From the NCBI GenBank assembly GCA_037045355.1, contig JBAOHO010000010.1, forward strand, positions 1-64,000: a stretch of DNA of 64,000 nucleotides, given 5' to 3'. Each line of letters opens with the position of its first letter. Position 1 is the first letter of the stretch. Shown one piece after another: positions 1 to 8,768 of the stretch. The notes below the pieces were generated by a model that saw nothing but the letters and a program-made list of their open reading frames with translations, was not told where the DNA came from and made no database searches. The stretch is from Candidatus Nanopelagicales bacterium. GTDB lineage: Bacteria > Actinomycetota > Actinomycetes > S36-B12 > GCA-2699445. The position numbers were made by a program, and so were the translations under genes.

Positions 1-204
1 TCGAACGCGATGGCCGCAAGCAGAATTCCCGGATCGTCGAGTCGGGCGGCTCGACGACGGCGCAGGCAGTGCCGGCGACCCCGGGCCGGCGCATCGGCGA
101 CCTGATCGAGATCGCCGGTGAGTTGAAGGCGGCCGACCGGGTGGTGGCCGACTCCGTCACCCGAACTGGCCACGGGGCGGGCGGTACGGGTGGTGGGCAA
201 ATGA
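1..204 (+). CDS. HlyD-family membrane fusion protein, C-terminal end (partial)
   Basis: Only the last ~67 codons are in the window. The readable end is 'GDLIEIAGELKAADRVV' followed, after one frame break near 155, by 'PSPELATGRAVRVVGK' and a TGA at 202-204. This is typical of the C-terminal beta domain of periplasmic adaptor subunits of tripartite or MacAB-type exporters. The stop overlaps the ATG of the next gene (ATGA at 201-204), as expected for an adaptor-ATPase operon. At the break the sequence reads GA followed by C and T, so it can be read as GAC or GAT (Asp) with both third bases kept. The assignment is inferred from the C-terminal signature plus context. Confidence 0.6.
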
Positions 205-943
205 ACATCGCGGCCGAAGACCGTGCGCCGCTGATCCGGATTCGCGGCCTGTCCAAGGCCTACCAGCGCGGCGATCAGGCATCCCGGTGCTGGTCGACGT
301 CGACCTGGACGTGGCGCACGGCGAGTTCGTCGCGCTGATGGGGCCCAGCGGCTCGGGCAAGAGCACGCTGCTCAACCTGATCGCCGGCATCGACCAGCCC
401 AGCGGCGGCACGCATCGAGATCGGCGGCGTCGACATCGCCGCGCTGGGCGAAGGCGAGCTGGCCGACTGGCGCGCCGCGCAACGTCGGCTTCATCTTCCA
501 GTTCTACAACCTGATGCCGGTGCTGACGGCCTTCGAGAACGTCGAGCTGCCGCTGCTGCTGACGCGCGCTGTCGCGCGCGCGAGCGCCGCGCAGCGCGTG
601 AGCGCGGCGCTGGAGCTGGTGCGGCCTGGCCGACCGTGCCGACCACTACCCGAACGAGCTGTCGGGCGGCCAGCAGCAGCGCGTGGCGATCGCCCGCGCC
701 CTGGTCACCGACCCGCACGCTGATCGTCGCCGACGAACCCACCGGCGACCTCGACCGCGCCACCGGCGAGCGAGGTGCTCGACCTGCTGGAGCCGCCTGC
801 AGCGCGCGAACTCGGCAAGACCATCGTGATGGTCACCCACGACCCCAAGGCCGCGGCACGCGCGCGACCGCGTGGTGCACCTCGAAAAGGGCGTGCTGGT
901 GCCGACGAGCTGCCGGCCTGGCGCCGACGAGCGCCGACGCCCG
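201..943 (+). CDS. ABC transporter ATP-binding protein, MacB/LolD type (consensus frame-broken)
   Basis: ATPase of a MacAB/LolCDE-like exporter. Reading across frames gives Walker A 'GPSGSGKST' near 339-366, a Q-loop 'FIFQFYNLMP', the signature 'LSGGQQQRVAIARAL' near 657-705, Walker B 'LIVADEPTGDLD' near 720-755 and the switch 'VTHDPKAA' near 832. All catalytic elements are intact. At least eight frame breaks occur, for example near 281, 414, 475, 625, 717, 772 and 862. The first lacks a third codon base and most others carry two third-position bases, so the protein is probably intact in each strain. The start ATG at 201 overlaps the adaptor stop. The exact C-terminus before the permease at 944 cannot be fixed because the last ~40 bases read in more than one frame. 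Confidence 0.75.
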
Positions 944-2135
944 ATGTTCCTGCTCACGCCTGCTGCTGAAGAACGCCTTCCGCCACAAGCTGCGCACGCT
1001 GCTGACGCATGGTCGGCCTGGTGGTGGCGATCTGCGCCTTCGGCCTGCTGCGCACCATCGTCGACGCCTGGTACGCCGGCGCCGAGGCCATCGTCGCAGC
1101 ACGCGCCTGGTCACGCGCAGCGCCATCTCGCTGACCTTCGCCGCTGCCGCTCAACTACGCGCGAGCGCATGCGCGCGCGTCGACGGGCGTCAGCCGGCGT
1201 GTCGCTGGGCCAACTGGTTCGGCGGCGTCTACATCACCGAGCGCAACTTCTTCCCGCAGTTCGCGGTCGAGCCGGCCAGCTACCTGGCGCTGTACCCCGA
1301 GTATCGTGCTGCCCGACGCGCAGCGCGCAGGCCTTCCTGCGCGACCGCCAGGGCGCGGTGGTCGGCCGCAAGCTGGCCGACAAGTTCGGCTGGAAGATCG
1401 GCGACCAGATCCCGCTGCGCGGCACCATCTACCCCGGCACCTGGACCTTCACGCTGCGCGGCATCTACGACGGCGCCGACGCCAAGCACCGACGAGCAGC
1501 AGATGCTGTTCCACTGGGCACTACCTCAACGAGATCCATGCGCCAGCGCTGCGGCCACGCGCGCGCGACCAGCGTCGGCGTCTACGTCGTCGGGCATCCG
1601 CGAGCCCGACGACGCGGCAGCTGATCTCGCAGCGCATCGACGCGCAGTTCCGCAACTCGCTGGCCGAGACGCTGACCGAAACCGAGAAGGCCTTCCAGCT
1701 CGGCTTCGTCGTCGATGAGCGAGGCCATCCTGGTGGCCATCCAGGCGGTGAGCCTGCATCATCGTCGTGATCATCATGGCGGTGATGGCCAACACCATGA
1801 CGATGACCGCGCGCGAACGCCTGGCCGAATACGCCACGCTGAAGGCGCTGGGCTTCTCGCCGGGCTTCGTGGTGCGCCTGCTGTTCGGCGAGAGCCTGGT
1901 GATCGCGCTGATCGGCGGCGCTGCTCGGGCATCGCTGCTGACGCTTGCCGCTGGCGGCGGCCTTCGCGCAAGGCGGTCGGGCACCCTGCTTCCGGTGTTC
2001 CGCGTGCTCGGCCACCACGATGGCTGCTGCAGGCGGCGCGGCCGCGCTGCTGGTGGGCGTCGTCGCCGCCGCCTGGCCGGCCTGGCAGATGAGCCGCATC
2101 GACATCGTCGCACGGCCTGCGCGCACGTGGCCTGA
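944..2135 (+). CDS. FtsX-like ABC permease 1 (consensus frame-broken)
   Basis: First of two MacB/FtsX-type permeases. The joined reading is 'MFLLRLLLKNAFRHKLRTLL', a first membrane helix, then a large extracytoplasmic (MacB_PCD-like) domain with 'SWANWFGGVY' near 1206. After that come 'GRKLADKFGWKIGDQIPL', 'ETLTETEKAFQLGF', and the FtsX core with 'MANTMTMTARERLAEYATL' near 1786-1840 and 'ALGFSPGFVVRLLFGES', ending 'RIDIVDGLRxVA' with TGA at 2133-2135. I count more than 20 extra bases, almost all on third codon positions with synonymous alternatives (CTC/CTA, ACG/ACC, GCC/GCA, TCG/TCC, GTC/GTG). The next permease ATG lies 2 bases after the stop. Substrate is unknown. Confidence 0.7.
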
Positions 2136-2137
2136 GC

Positions 2138-3334
2138 ATGACAAGCCGTCCCGCTTCTCCTACATCGCGCGCAACCTGTGGGTGCGGCGCGTCACCACGC
2201 TGCTCACCGCCGGCGGCATGGCGCTGGTGGTCTACGTCTTCGCCACCGTGCTGATGATGAGCGAGGGCATCCGCGCCACGCTGGTCGCCACCGGCCAGCC
2301 CGACAACGTGATGGTGCTGCGCAAGGGCGCCGGCGCCGAGATCAACAGCGGCGATCGACGCGCGAGCAGGCCGGCGATCATCGAGAGCCTGCCCGGCATC
2401 GCCACCGACGCGCCAGGGCCGGCGCGCTGTGTCAGCAAGGAGCCGGTGGTGCTGAACAACCTGCCCAAGCGCGGCAGCGGCAAGCCCAGCAACGTGACGC
2501 GTGCGCGGCACCTCGCCGCCGGCGCTGGCAGCTGCGGCCGCAGGTGCGCGCTGGTCGAAGGGCGCATGTTCCGCCCGGCACCACGCGAGATCGTGGCCGG
2601 GCCGCGCGGTGGCCGGCGGCTTCGAGCGGCGTGCGGCCTGGGCGAGACGCTGCGCTTCGCGCGGCCGCGACTGGACCGGTGGTCGGCGTCTTCGACGCCG
2701 GCAGCAGCGGCTTCGATTCCGAGATCTGGGGCGATGCCGAACAGATGATGCAGGCCTTCCGCCGCCAGCGCCTTCTCGACCGTGGTCTTCCGCCTGGCCG
2801 ACGCCGGCGACTTCGAGCGCGCGCGCAAGCCGCGATCGACGCCGACCCGCGCCTGACGCTCGAGGCCAAGCGCGAGGTCCGCTTCTACGCCGAGCAGAGC
2901 GAGGCGCTGGCCACCTTCATCCGCATCCTGGGCACTGTCGCTGGCGGTGATCTTCTCGATCGGCGCCATCGTCGGCGCCATGATCACGATGTTCGCCGCG
3001 GTGGCCTCAGCGCATCGGCGAGATCGGCACGCTGCGCGCGCTGGGCTTCCGGCGCGGCGCGGTGCTGGTGCGCCTTCCTGGCCGAAGCGCTGCTGCTGTC
3101 GCTGGTGGGCGGCGCTGATCGGGCTGGCGGCGGCCAGCGCTGATGCAGGCGGTGGACATTTCGACCACCAACTTCCAGACCTTCTGCCGAACTGGCCTTC
3201 CAGTTTCACGCTGACGCCGGCGATCGCCGCTGCAGACGCTGCTGTTCGCGCTGTTCATGGGCGTGGTCGGCGGCTTCATGCCGGCCTGGCGGGCGGCGCG
3301 GCTGAAGATCGTCGACTGCCTGCGCGCGGCCTGA
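2138..3334 (+). CDS. FtsX-like ABC permease 2 (consensus frame-broken)
   Basis: Second permease, paralogous to its upstream neighbour. The joined reading begins 'MxKPSRFSYIARNLWVRRV', with a first helix 'GGMALVVYVFATVLMM', then a periplasmic domain with 'VMVLRKGAGAEINSG' and 'SKEPVVLNNLPKR'. The C-terminal FtsX block has 'FIRILGTV' near 2918, 'IGAIVGAMITMFAAV' near 2960, 'RIGEIGTLRALGFRRGAVL' near 3012-3070 and the end 'MPAWRAARLKIVDCLRAA' before TGA at 3332-3334. Two permeases with one ATPase suggest a heterodimeric LolCE-like or MacB-like exporter. Frame breaks are dense; GGC/GGG, GCG/GCC, CGG/CGC and CTG/CTT doublets can be read off. The gene is probably functional. Confidence 0.7.
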
Positions 3335-3374
3335 GCATGCCAGCGCCTCGCGCTCCGGCCGCGGGACTGTCCAC

Positions 3375-3944
3375 ATGACCGCCCCTCGCGTCCCCATCCC
3401 GGTCCTGCTGCTGGCCTGGCTGGCCGCCAACGCGCTGGCGCTTCCGCTGGGCTGGTGGCTGGGTGCCAACGATTTTCGACGCCCAGGGCCTGGAGCGCAG
3501 CCTGCGCAACGCGTTCTATGGCGCCTTCATCGGCGCCTGCCAGGCGACGGCGCTGGCGCTGGCCCCCCGGCTGCGCCAGCCGCGCCTGCTGCTCTGGCCG
3601 CTGGCGATGTCGATCGGCTTTTGCCTGGGCGTGCTGCTGGTGAAGACGATCGAGCCGCAGTTGCCTCCCCGCCCGCCGCTGGTGAGCGGCCTGCTGTTCG
3701 GCGTTTGCATCGCGCCACCGGTGGTGCTCGCGCAATGGCTGTTCACTCGCCAGGTGTTCGAGGCGGCCGGCCAGCCCGCGGCCCGTCCTCGGCGGGGGCC
3801 GCGCAGTTGGTCGGTTGGATCCTGGTGGAGATGGCCTCGGCGCGGCTGGGCTACCAGGGGGTGCGGATCGTGATCGTGGGCAGCCTGCTGGGCCTGGTCA
3901 CCGTCTGGCCGCTGTGGCGCCTGAGCCGCGCTCGAAGCCCGTGA
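3375..3944 (+). CDS. Hypothetical four-helix membrane protein (two frame breaks)
   Basis: I do not recognise the family. The joined reading is a ~190-residue integral membrane protein: helix 1 'IPVLLLAWLAANALALPLGW', a loop 'FDAQGLERSLRNAFYGAF', helix 2 'IGACQATALALA', helix 3 'LLLWPLAMSIGFCLGVLLV', helix 4 'LVSGLLFGVCIAPPVVLAQW', and a C-terminal helix 'RIVIVGSLLGLVTVWPLW' ending 'RLSRARSP'. One doublet (TTT/TTC) sits near 3473-3474 and a missing third base of a Pro codon near 3786. It follows the permease by 40 bases on the same strand and may belong to the same operon. The stop TGA at 3942-3944 lies inside the hairpin at 3941-3980. Confidence 0.5.
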   Translation: MTAPRVPIPVLLLAWLAANALALPLGWWLGANDFRRPGPGAQPAQRVLWRLHRRLPGDGAGAGPPAAPAAPAALAAGDVDRLLPGRAAGEDDRAAVASPPAAGERPAVRRLHRATGGARAMAVHSPGVRGGRPARGPSSAGAAQLVGWILVEMASARLGYQGVRIVIVGSLLGLVTVWPLWRLSRARSP

Positions 3945-3980
3945 AGGAATCAGCCGCACCCGAGCGGCTGATTCCTTCAC
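3941..3980. terminator. Perfect 17-bp inverted repeat, probable bidirectional terminator
   Basis: The left arm GTGAAGGAATCAGCCGC (3941-3957) is exactly complementary to 3964-3980, with a 6-base loop at 3958-3963. It lies between two convergent genes and contains the stop codon of the upstream one. There is no T-tract on either strand, so it is an intrinsic-terminator-like hairpin without the classical tail. Confidence 0.6.
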
Positions 3981-4025
3981 AAGGCTCGTGACGCCTCGCG
4001 CTGATCGGGCCGGTCTGTCGAAACG

Positions 4026-4987
4026 CTAGTCGCGCGCCCGCAGGCCCGGAATGCCCAATGCCGTGACCAGCGACATCAGGCCGACCGCCGCGATCAAGGA
4101 CAGATGGAACACCAACGAGGCCGCGACACTGACATCGGCATCGATGGCGAAGGAGCCCAACGCCAGCACGAAGGCGATCTGGAAGGTGCCGATGTAGCCG
4201 GGCGCCGAGGGGCAGCACCATGGCCAGCGTGAGCAAGGCATTGACCAGCACGATGGCCATCAGCGGCGCTTGCGCGTCGGCGGCGGCCAGTCCCAGCAGG
4301 ATGGTGGCACTGACCGAGGCCCAGATCGCCAGCGTGACCGCCATGAACACGGCGGTGCGCCGCACGCCCCGCATCACCCGCAGGCCCTCGCACAGCTCAC
4401 GGGTCTGGTGGGCGATCAGCCGCGCCGCGAAATCCGGCAACCACAATTCGACGACCCGACTGAACGACAGGATCCACTCCGGGCGCCAACGCGCCGCGAA
4501 CACGAAACCGACGGCCAGCGCCGTAGCCAGCAAGGCGGCCACCCCGGTGGCGGTCAGCGACAGCGGCACGTCAGGTGCGAGGATGAGCGCGAGCGCCAGC
4601 CCTCCCAACGCGACGGCCAGGTCGGTCGCGCGTTCGATCGCCATGGCCGCGACCATGGCCGCCGGCCGGGTGCCGCTGATGCGATTGCCCACCACCACCC
4701 GAGCCACTTCCCCCGCCTGCATCGGCAACGCGAGATTGCCGGAGATAGCCGGCGATGATCGAGGGCAGGCTGCCTGGCAGGTCGGCCGGCGAGCGACCCA
4801 GCAACAGCGAGACGCGGGCGGCCCGCAGCAAGATGGTGAGGCAGCTCAGGCCGATCGCCCCCACCAGCAGCATGCCGTCGGTGGACGTCAGCCGCTCGAC
4901 GATGGTCTCCAGATGGGCATCGCGCAGCGACCACCAGAGGTAGACCGCGCTGGCAACCGCGCCGAGCGCGAGCGTGCCGATGACCAT
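4026..4987 (-). CDS. YbhN/AglD-type flippase-like membrane protein (two frame breaks)
   Basis: Lysylphosphatidylglycerol-synthase-TM-region / flippase-like family. The joined reading from the ATG at 4987 has helices 'VIGTLALGAVASAVYLWW' and 'MLLVGAIGLSCLTILLRAAR', then the family motifs 'IIAGYLGNLALPMQAGEVAR' near 4740, 'MVAAMAIERATDLAVA' near 4620, and the C-terminal block 'LPSAPGYIGTFQIAFVLALG' near 4190. It ends 'GIPGLRARD' at 4026. Frame breaks lie near 4746 and 4210, both of which look like an extra C in a C-run rather than a two-allele doublet. The ORF is open upstream to ~5060, so a TTG or upstream start is possible. Function is inferred from family: transbilayer movement of lipid-linked intermediates. 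Confidence 0.65.
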
Positions 4988-5220
4988 CGACCTCTTCAAA
5001 CTGAGTGCGGGGGCTTCCACGATCTCCTCGATCGGACCGGGCGGCGGGCGTCGCCGCGAGCCCCGGATTCTAGTTGGGAAGATGGGTCGAGTCCAAAGCG
5101 CCCGCTTGCCAGTGACGGCAATTCGGACGAACCGCCGAAAACACCGGGAGCGAAACGCCGGTCGCCCCCGCCAGCGCGGTTCTGGTAGGGTTCCTACGAC
5201 CCCCCTGAGGAGACGATCCG

Positions 5221-6285
5221 ATGCCGAGCCTGGAGTACGGCTGGTTCCTGCCCACATCGGGCGACACCAGCGCCTATTCGAATCGCGACGCGGCGATCCC
5301 GCCCTCGCTCGACTTGTTCGATCGCATCACCCAGGCCGCCGAAGCGGGGGGCTTCGACTACCTGCTGGTGCCGGTGGCTTCGGCCTGCTGGGATGCCTAC
5401 GCCACCTCGGCGATGATGCTGGCCCGAACCACCCGCATCCGGATGCTGGTGGCGGCGCGGCCCGGTTATGTGAAGCCGATCCTGCTGGCGAGGATGATCG
5501 CCGCGCTGGACCGGCTGTCGGGCGGGCGGGTGGCGGTGAACCTGATCGCCGGGCAAAGCGATGACGAGGCCCGCCAGGACGGCATCCTGCTCTCGAAGGA
5601 AGAACGCTACGAACTCATGGAAGAGGACGTGGCGGTGATGAAGGCGCTGTGGACCACGCCCGGCGCCGTCAGCTTCGAGGGACGCCATCACCGTCTGCAA
5701 GGCGCCCGCATCGCGCCACGCCCCTTGCAGACCCCGCATCCGCGCTTCTACCTGGGCGGCGGCTCGGGCCAGGCCTGGGAGCTGTCGGCCCGGCACGCCG
5801 ACACCCATCTGTTCTGGGGCGACACCCCCGAGCGGATCGCATCGAACATGCGCGACATCCGCGCACTGGCCGCGCGCCACGGCCGCGAGCACGCCATCGG
5901 CTTCGGCATGCGGCTGCAGATCGTGTGTCGTGAGACCGAACAGGAGGCCTGGGATGCCGCGCACGCGCTGGTGGCCGGCGTCACCGAGGCGCAGACCGAA
6001 TTCATCCGCAGCCACTACGCGGTGTCCGAGGCCAATCGCCGGGTGCAGGAACTGGCGCGCACCCATGGCGAGCTGATCGCACCGCACTTGTGGACCGGCA
6101 TCACCAAGGTACGTCCCGGCGCGGGTATCGCGGTGGTGGGCAACCCGCGCCAGTGCGCCGACACCTTGCAGCAGTTCGTCGACCTGGGATGCCGTTCGTT
6201 TTGCCTGTCGGGCTACCTGCACGACGAGGAAGCGACCCGCTTCGCCCGTTGGGTGAGACCGTTGATGGACGAACGCAACCGCTAG
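5221..6285 (+). CDS. ssuD: FMNH2-dependent alkanesulfonate monooxygenase, SsuD family
   Basis: 354-residue bacterial luciferase-like (LLM) flavin monooxygenase with no frame break. It begins 'MPSLEYGWFLPTSGDTSAY', followed by 'GGFDYLLVPVASACWDAYAT', the phosphate/flavin-site motif 'LDRLSGGRVAVNLIAGQS' near residues 98-115, and 'YLGGGSGQAWELSARHAD' near 178-195. This fits SsuD, which releases sulfite and an aldehyde from alkanesulfonates under sulfur limitation using reduced flavin from a partner reductase. No ssuE, ssuA or ssuC gene is in the visible fragment, so it may be an orphan paralogue (for example MsuD-like). The ATG at 5221 follows 'CCTGAGGAGACGATCCG', a good ribosome-binding site. 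It converges on the NUDIX gene with a 4-base overlap. Confidence 0.85.
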   Translation: MPSLEYGWFLPTSGDTSAYSNRDAAIPPSLDLFDRITQAAEAGGFDYLLVPVASACWDAYATSAMMLARTTRIRMLVAARPGYVKPILLARMIAALDRLSGGRVAVNLIAGQSDDEARQDGILLSKEERYELMEEDVAVMKALWTTPGAVSFEGRHHRLQGARIAPRPLQTPHPRFYLGGGSGQAWELSARHADTHLFWGDTPERIASNMRDIRALAARHGREHAIGFGMRLQIVCRETEQEAWDAAHALVAGVTEAQTEFIRSHYAVSEANRRVQELARTHGELIAPHLWTGITKVRPGAGIAVVGNPRQCADTLQQFVDLGCRSFCLSGYLHDEEATRFARWVRPLMDERNR

Positions 6286-7063
6286 GCTCCCGGGGCCGGC
6301 GCCTTGTGCTCGTACAGCGCGAAACCGGCGTCGCGCGGGATGCAGACATAGCGCCCGTCGGGGCGGTTCTCCACCCAGGGCTTGATCGGCACGATCGTCG
6401 AGGCGCGAGTGCCCTCGAATGCTGCCGCCACCGAATTGAATTGCGCCAGCCGCACCACATTGGACAACGTGGGGAAGATCACCGTGCGCCGGCCCTCGCG
6501 CGCATCCTCGATCACCTGCTTCGGGCTGATCCACACCGAATCGACGTTCTCGTGGCCGTCGTGCGCCGCGATCTGGTCGGCCGGCACCCGGGCGAGGTAG
6601 AAATGGGTGTCGAAGCGCTTGGGCATGAACTCGGGCGTGATCCAGTGCGAGAAATGCTCCAGATCGTCGCTGGCCAGTTGCAGGTCGCCCTCGATCAGCA
6701 GATCGCCCAGTGTCAGCTTGTTCGCGTTCAGGCCGTCGCGCCAGCGGGCCTGGGCCCCGTTGAGCGTCATGGCGGCGCCACCGCGCTGACGCGCGAGCAG
6801 GATGCCCGACTCCTCGAACGCTTCGCGGATTGCGGCGGCACGCAGCGTCGATTGCTCGACGCTTGGCTGTCGATACGCGGCCACGCGCTCGAGCACCCGG
6901 GCATCGCCATCCTGCGGATCGACCTTGCCGCCCGGGAACACCAGCGCGCCCGAGGCGAAATCGATCTGATGGTGCCGCACGACCATGAACACTTCGAGGC
7001 CTTGCGCGCCATCGCGCAACAGCATGATGGTGGCCGCGGGGACCGGGGTGGCGATGGCGAAGC
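6282..7063 (-). CDS. NUDIX hydrolase (N-terminus cut by contig join)
   Basis: Family of Mg-dependent pyrophosphohydrolases of nucleoside diphosphate-X substrates; the exact substrate is not predictable. The readable protein starts 'FAIATPVPAATIMLLRDG', then 'FMVVRHHQIDFASGALVFPG' with the Nudix beta-strand GG, and the box core 'REAFEESGI' near 6812-6838. Helices and 'YLARVPADQIAAHDGHENVD' follow, with a C-terminal tail 'GFALYEHKAPAPGA' and stop at 6282-6284. The ORF continues without a stop into actinobacterial acyl-CoA dehydrogenase sequence above ~7063. That extension is a join artefact, so the true start codon (only a few residues upstream in relatives) is lost. Confidence 0.75.
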
Positions 7064-7068
7064 TACCC
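7058..7068. other. Chimeric breakpoint between two genomes
   Basis: Reading the minus strand, acyl-CoA dehydrogenase sequence ('EISAIIVPSGTPGFTVAPG', then the first two bases of a Tyr codon at 7065-7064) ends and NUDIX sequence ('FAIATPVPAATIML') begins within about 5 bases. Left of this point the genes look betaproteobacterial; right of it they look actinobacterial. An ACAD continues for ~170 residues after 'VAPGY', and none of that is present. Confidence 0.8.
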
Positions 7069-7677
7069 GGGCGCCACGGTGAAGCCCGGCGTACCCGGAC
7101 GGCACGATGATGGCGGAAATCTCCGGTCGGCCGTCCTCGTCGATCCCGGTTACGGGCGGTCACGGTGACCAGCCCGGTGATGTCGGTGCCCGAGTTGGTG
7201 ATGAACGCCTTGGTGCCGTTGATGACCCATTGACCGCCGTCAAGCGTGGCGGTGGTGCGAGATGTCCCCCGCGTCGGATGCCGCCGCCCGGCTCGGTGAG
7301 GCCGAACGCCCCCAGCATCCGGCCCGACGTCAGAGCGGGGAGCCACTGCCCGCTTCTGCTCCTCGGTGCCGAACCGGTAGATCGGCATCGCCCCCAGCGA
7401 CACTCCGGCCTCCAGCGTGATCGCCACGGATGAGTCCACCCGGGCCAGCTCCTCGATGGCCAGGCACAGCGCGAAGTAGTCCCCGCCCATGCCGCCGTAC
7501 TCCTCGGGGAACGGCAGGCCGAACAGCCCCATCTCGCCCATCTGGCGCACGATGTCGTAGGGGAACTCGCTCACGTTCGTAGAAGTCGCCGATGACCGGC
7601 GCCACGACGTCGTGGGCGAACTGTTCGACGGTCTTGCGCAGATCCTCGTGCTCGGATGACAAACGGAAATCGGGCAC
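7064..7677 (-). CDS. Acyl-CoA dehydrogenase, C-terminal part missing at join; frame-broken
   Basis: FAD-dependent acyl-CoA dehydrogenase, probably of the short/branched-chain or isovaleryl-CoA group given the adjacent degradation genes. Start GTG at 7677 has a GGAGGAG Shine-Dalgarno 6-7 bases upstream. Readable blocks are 'PDFRLSSEHEDLRKTVEQFA', 'FPYDIVRQMGEMGLFGLPFP', 'EEYGGMGGDYFALCLAIEEL', 'MLGAFGLTEPGGGSDAG' (FAD/acyl-CoA site), 'WVINGTKAFITNSGTD' and 'SAIIVPSGTPGFTVAPG'. About 204 of ~380 residues remain; the catalytic-base domain is absent because of the contig join. Doublets CGT/CGG, GCA/GCG, GGC/GGA, TCG/TCC, CGT/CGA and GGG/GGT explain the frame breaks. Confidence 0.8.
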
Positions 7678-7743
7678 TGGACTCTCCTCCGGCTCGCGTG
7701 CCCTCATACGATCCCATGCCTGCCAACGTGTCAGGCTGGGCGG

Positions 7744-8673
7744 GTGCCTCGGATCGGACTCGTACTCGGCGGCGGCGGGATCACCGGAACCGCCTTCCAC
7801 GCCGGTGTGCTCACCGCACTGGCCCAACAGGGGTGGGACGCCCGCGACGCGGAGGTCATCGTCGGCACCTCCGCGGGCTCCACGTCCGCAGCACTGCTGC
7901 GTGCCGGCTTCCCCCCGGCGGAGTACCTCAACCGAGTATCGGGGCGCCCGGTTTCAGCCGAGGCCGCTCGGGTGCTCGACCGCATCGGGGTCGATCCCGC
8001 AACCACCGCGACGTCGCCGCGGACCATTGCGACCTGCCTCCCCTCGGCTGCTTCGCGCTGTTGTGGGCAATCCTCTGAGGTTCCCCCTGGGGGTGGCGCT
8101 CGCGGCTCTTCTGCCGACCGGCACCATCTCGGTCGATGAGGTCAACCCTGGATTCGGTCGCTGTTCGAGGAATGGCCGCAGCGACCCATGTGGATCACCG
8201 CAGTGAATCTGGGAAGCGGCCAGCGCACAGTGTTCGGGCGAGATGCTGTCACGACGGTGCCGCTGGCGGTCAGTGCCTCGTGCGCGATTCCCGGGTACTT
8301 CAGCCCGATCGATATCGACGGTGAGCGATACGTGGACGGCGGTGCGCATTCGGTGTGCAACTTGGACCTGCTCGCGGGGCCCCTGCCCGACGGCCCCCCA
8401 CTGGACCTGATCCTCGTCTCCGCCCCGCTGAGCACAACCGATCCGTTCGCACTCGAGTTGGTCAACATCCCGCGGTCACCGCTGCGGCGCCAGCTTGACC
8501 GTGAGATCGCCGCGGTCACCCGTCATGGCACCCCCGTCGTCGTGTTTCAGCCCGACTCTCATCTGCGCCATTTGATGGGGCTGAACTCGATGGACCTGGC
8601 CAAGCGGCCCGCCGTCGGTCTCGCCGCGTGCGAACTCGCGGCCCGAGTCATCCGGGAGCATTTGTCCGGCTGA
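7744..8673 (+). CDS. Patatin-like phospholipase (two frame breaks)
   Basis: Serine lipid acyl hydrolase with the patatin Ser-Asp dyad. The start GTG at 7744 gives 'VPRIGLVLGGGGITGTAFHA' (oxyanion-hole glycine loop), then the nucleophile elbow 'VGTSAGSTSA' (GXSXG) near residues 40-49. Toward the C-terminus are 'AVSASCAIPGYFSPIDIDGE' and the catalytic Asp motif 'RYVDGGAHS'. It ends 'IREHLSG' with TGA at 8671-8673. A CGG/CGA doublet at 8022-8023 and a missing third base of a Gly codon after 8157 cause the breaks; allowing for both restores one ~309-residue protein. It is divergent from the acyl-CoA dehydrogenase with 66 bases between. The lipid substrate is unknown. Confidence 0.8.
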
Positions 8674-8768
8674 TGAGTCGCCGAACACGTGACTGGGTCG
8701 GAGCACCCCGGATTCCGGGGGACAATCGCAGGGAGCCGCAGAAGGACCGCAGAAGGAAGGGCCAAGCC

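Noticed and set aside
1..3400. A cluster of pseudogenes or pervasive programmed frameshifting in the ABC exporter operon
   Set aside because: Nearly all resolved breaks lie on third codon positions with synonymous alternatives, and protein homology is continuous. Decay would also give stops, missense changes and indels at all positions, and programmed frameshifting at this density has no precedent in bacteria.
6282..7574. A novel acyl-CoA dehydrogenase-NUDIX fusion protein
   Set aside because: The switch is abrupt, in mid-domain for the ACAD, and coincides with the change of phylum. A contig join is the simpler explanation.
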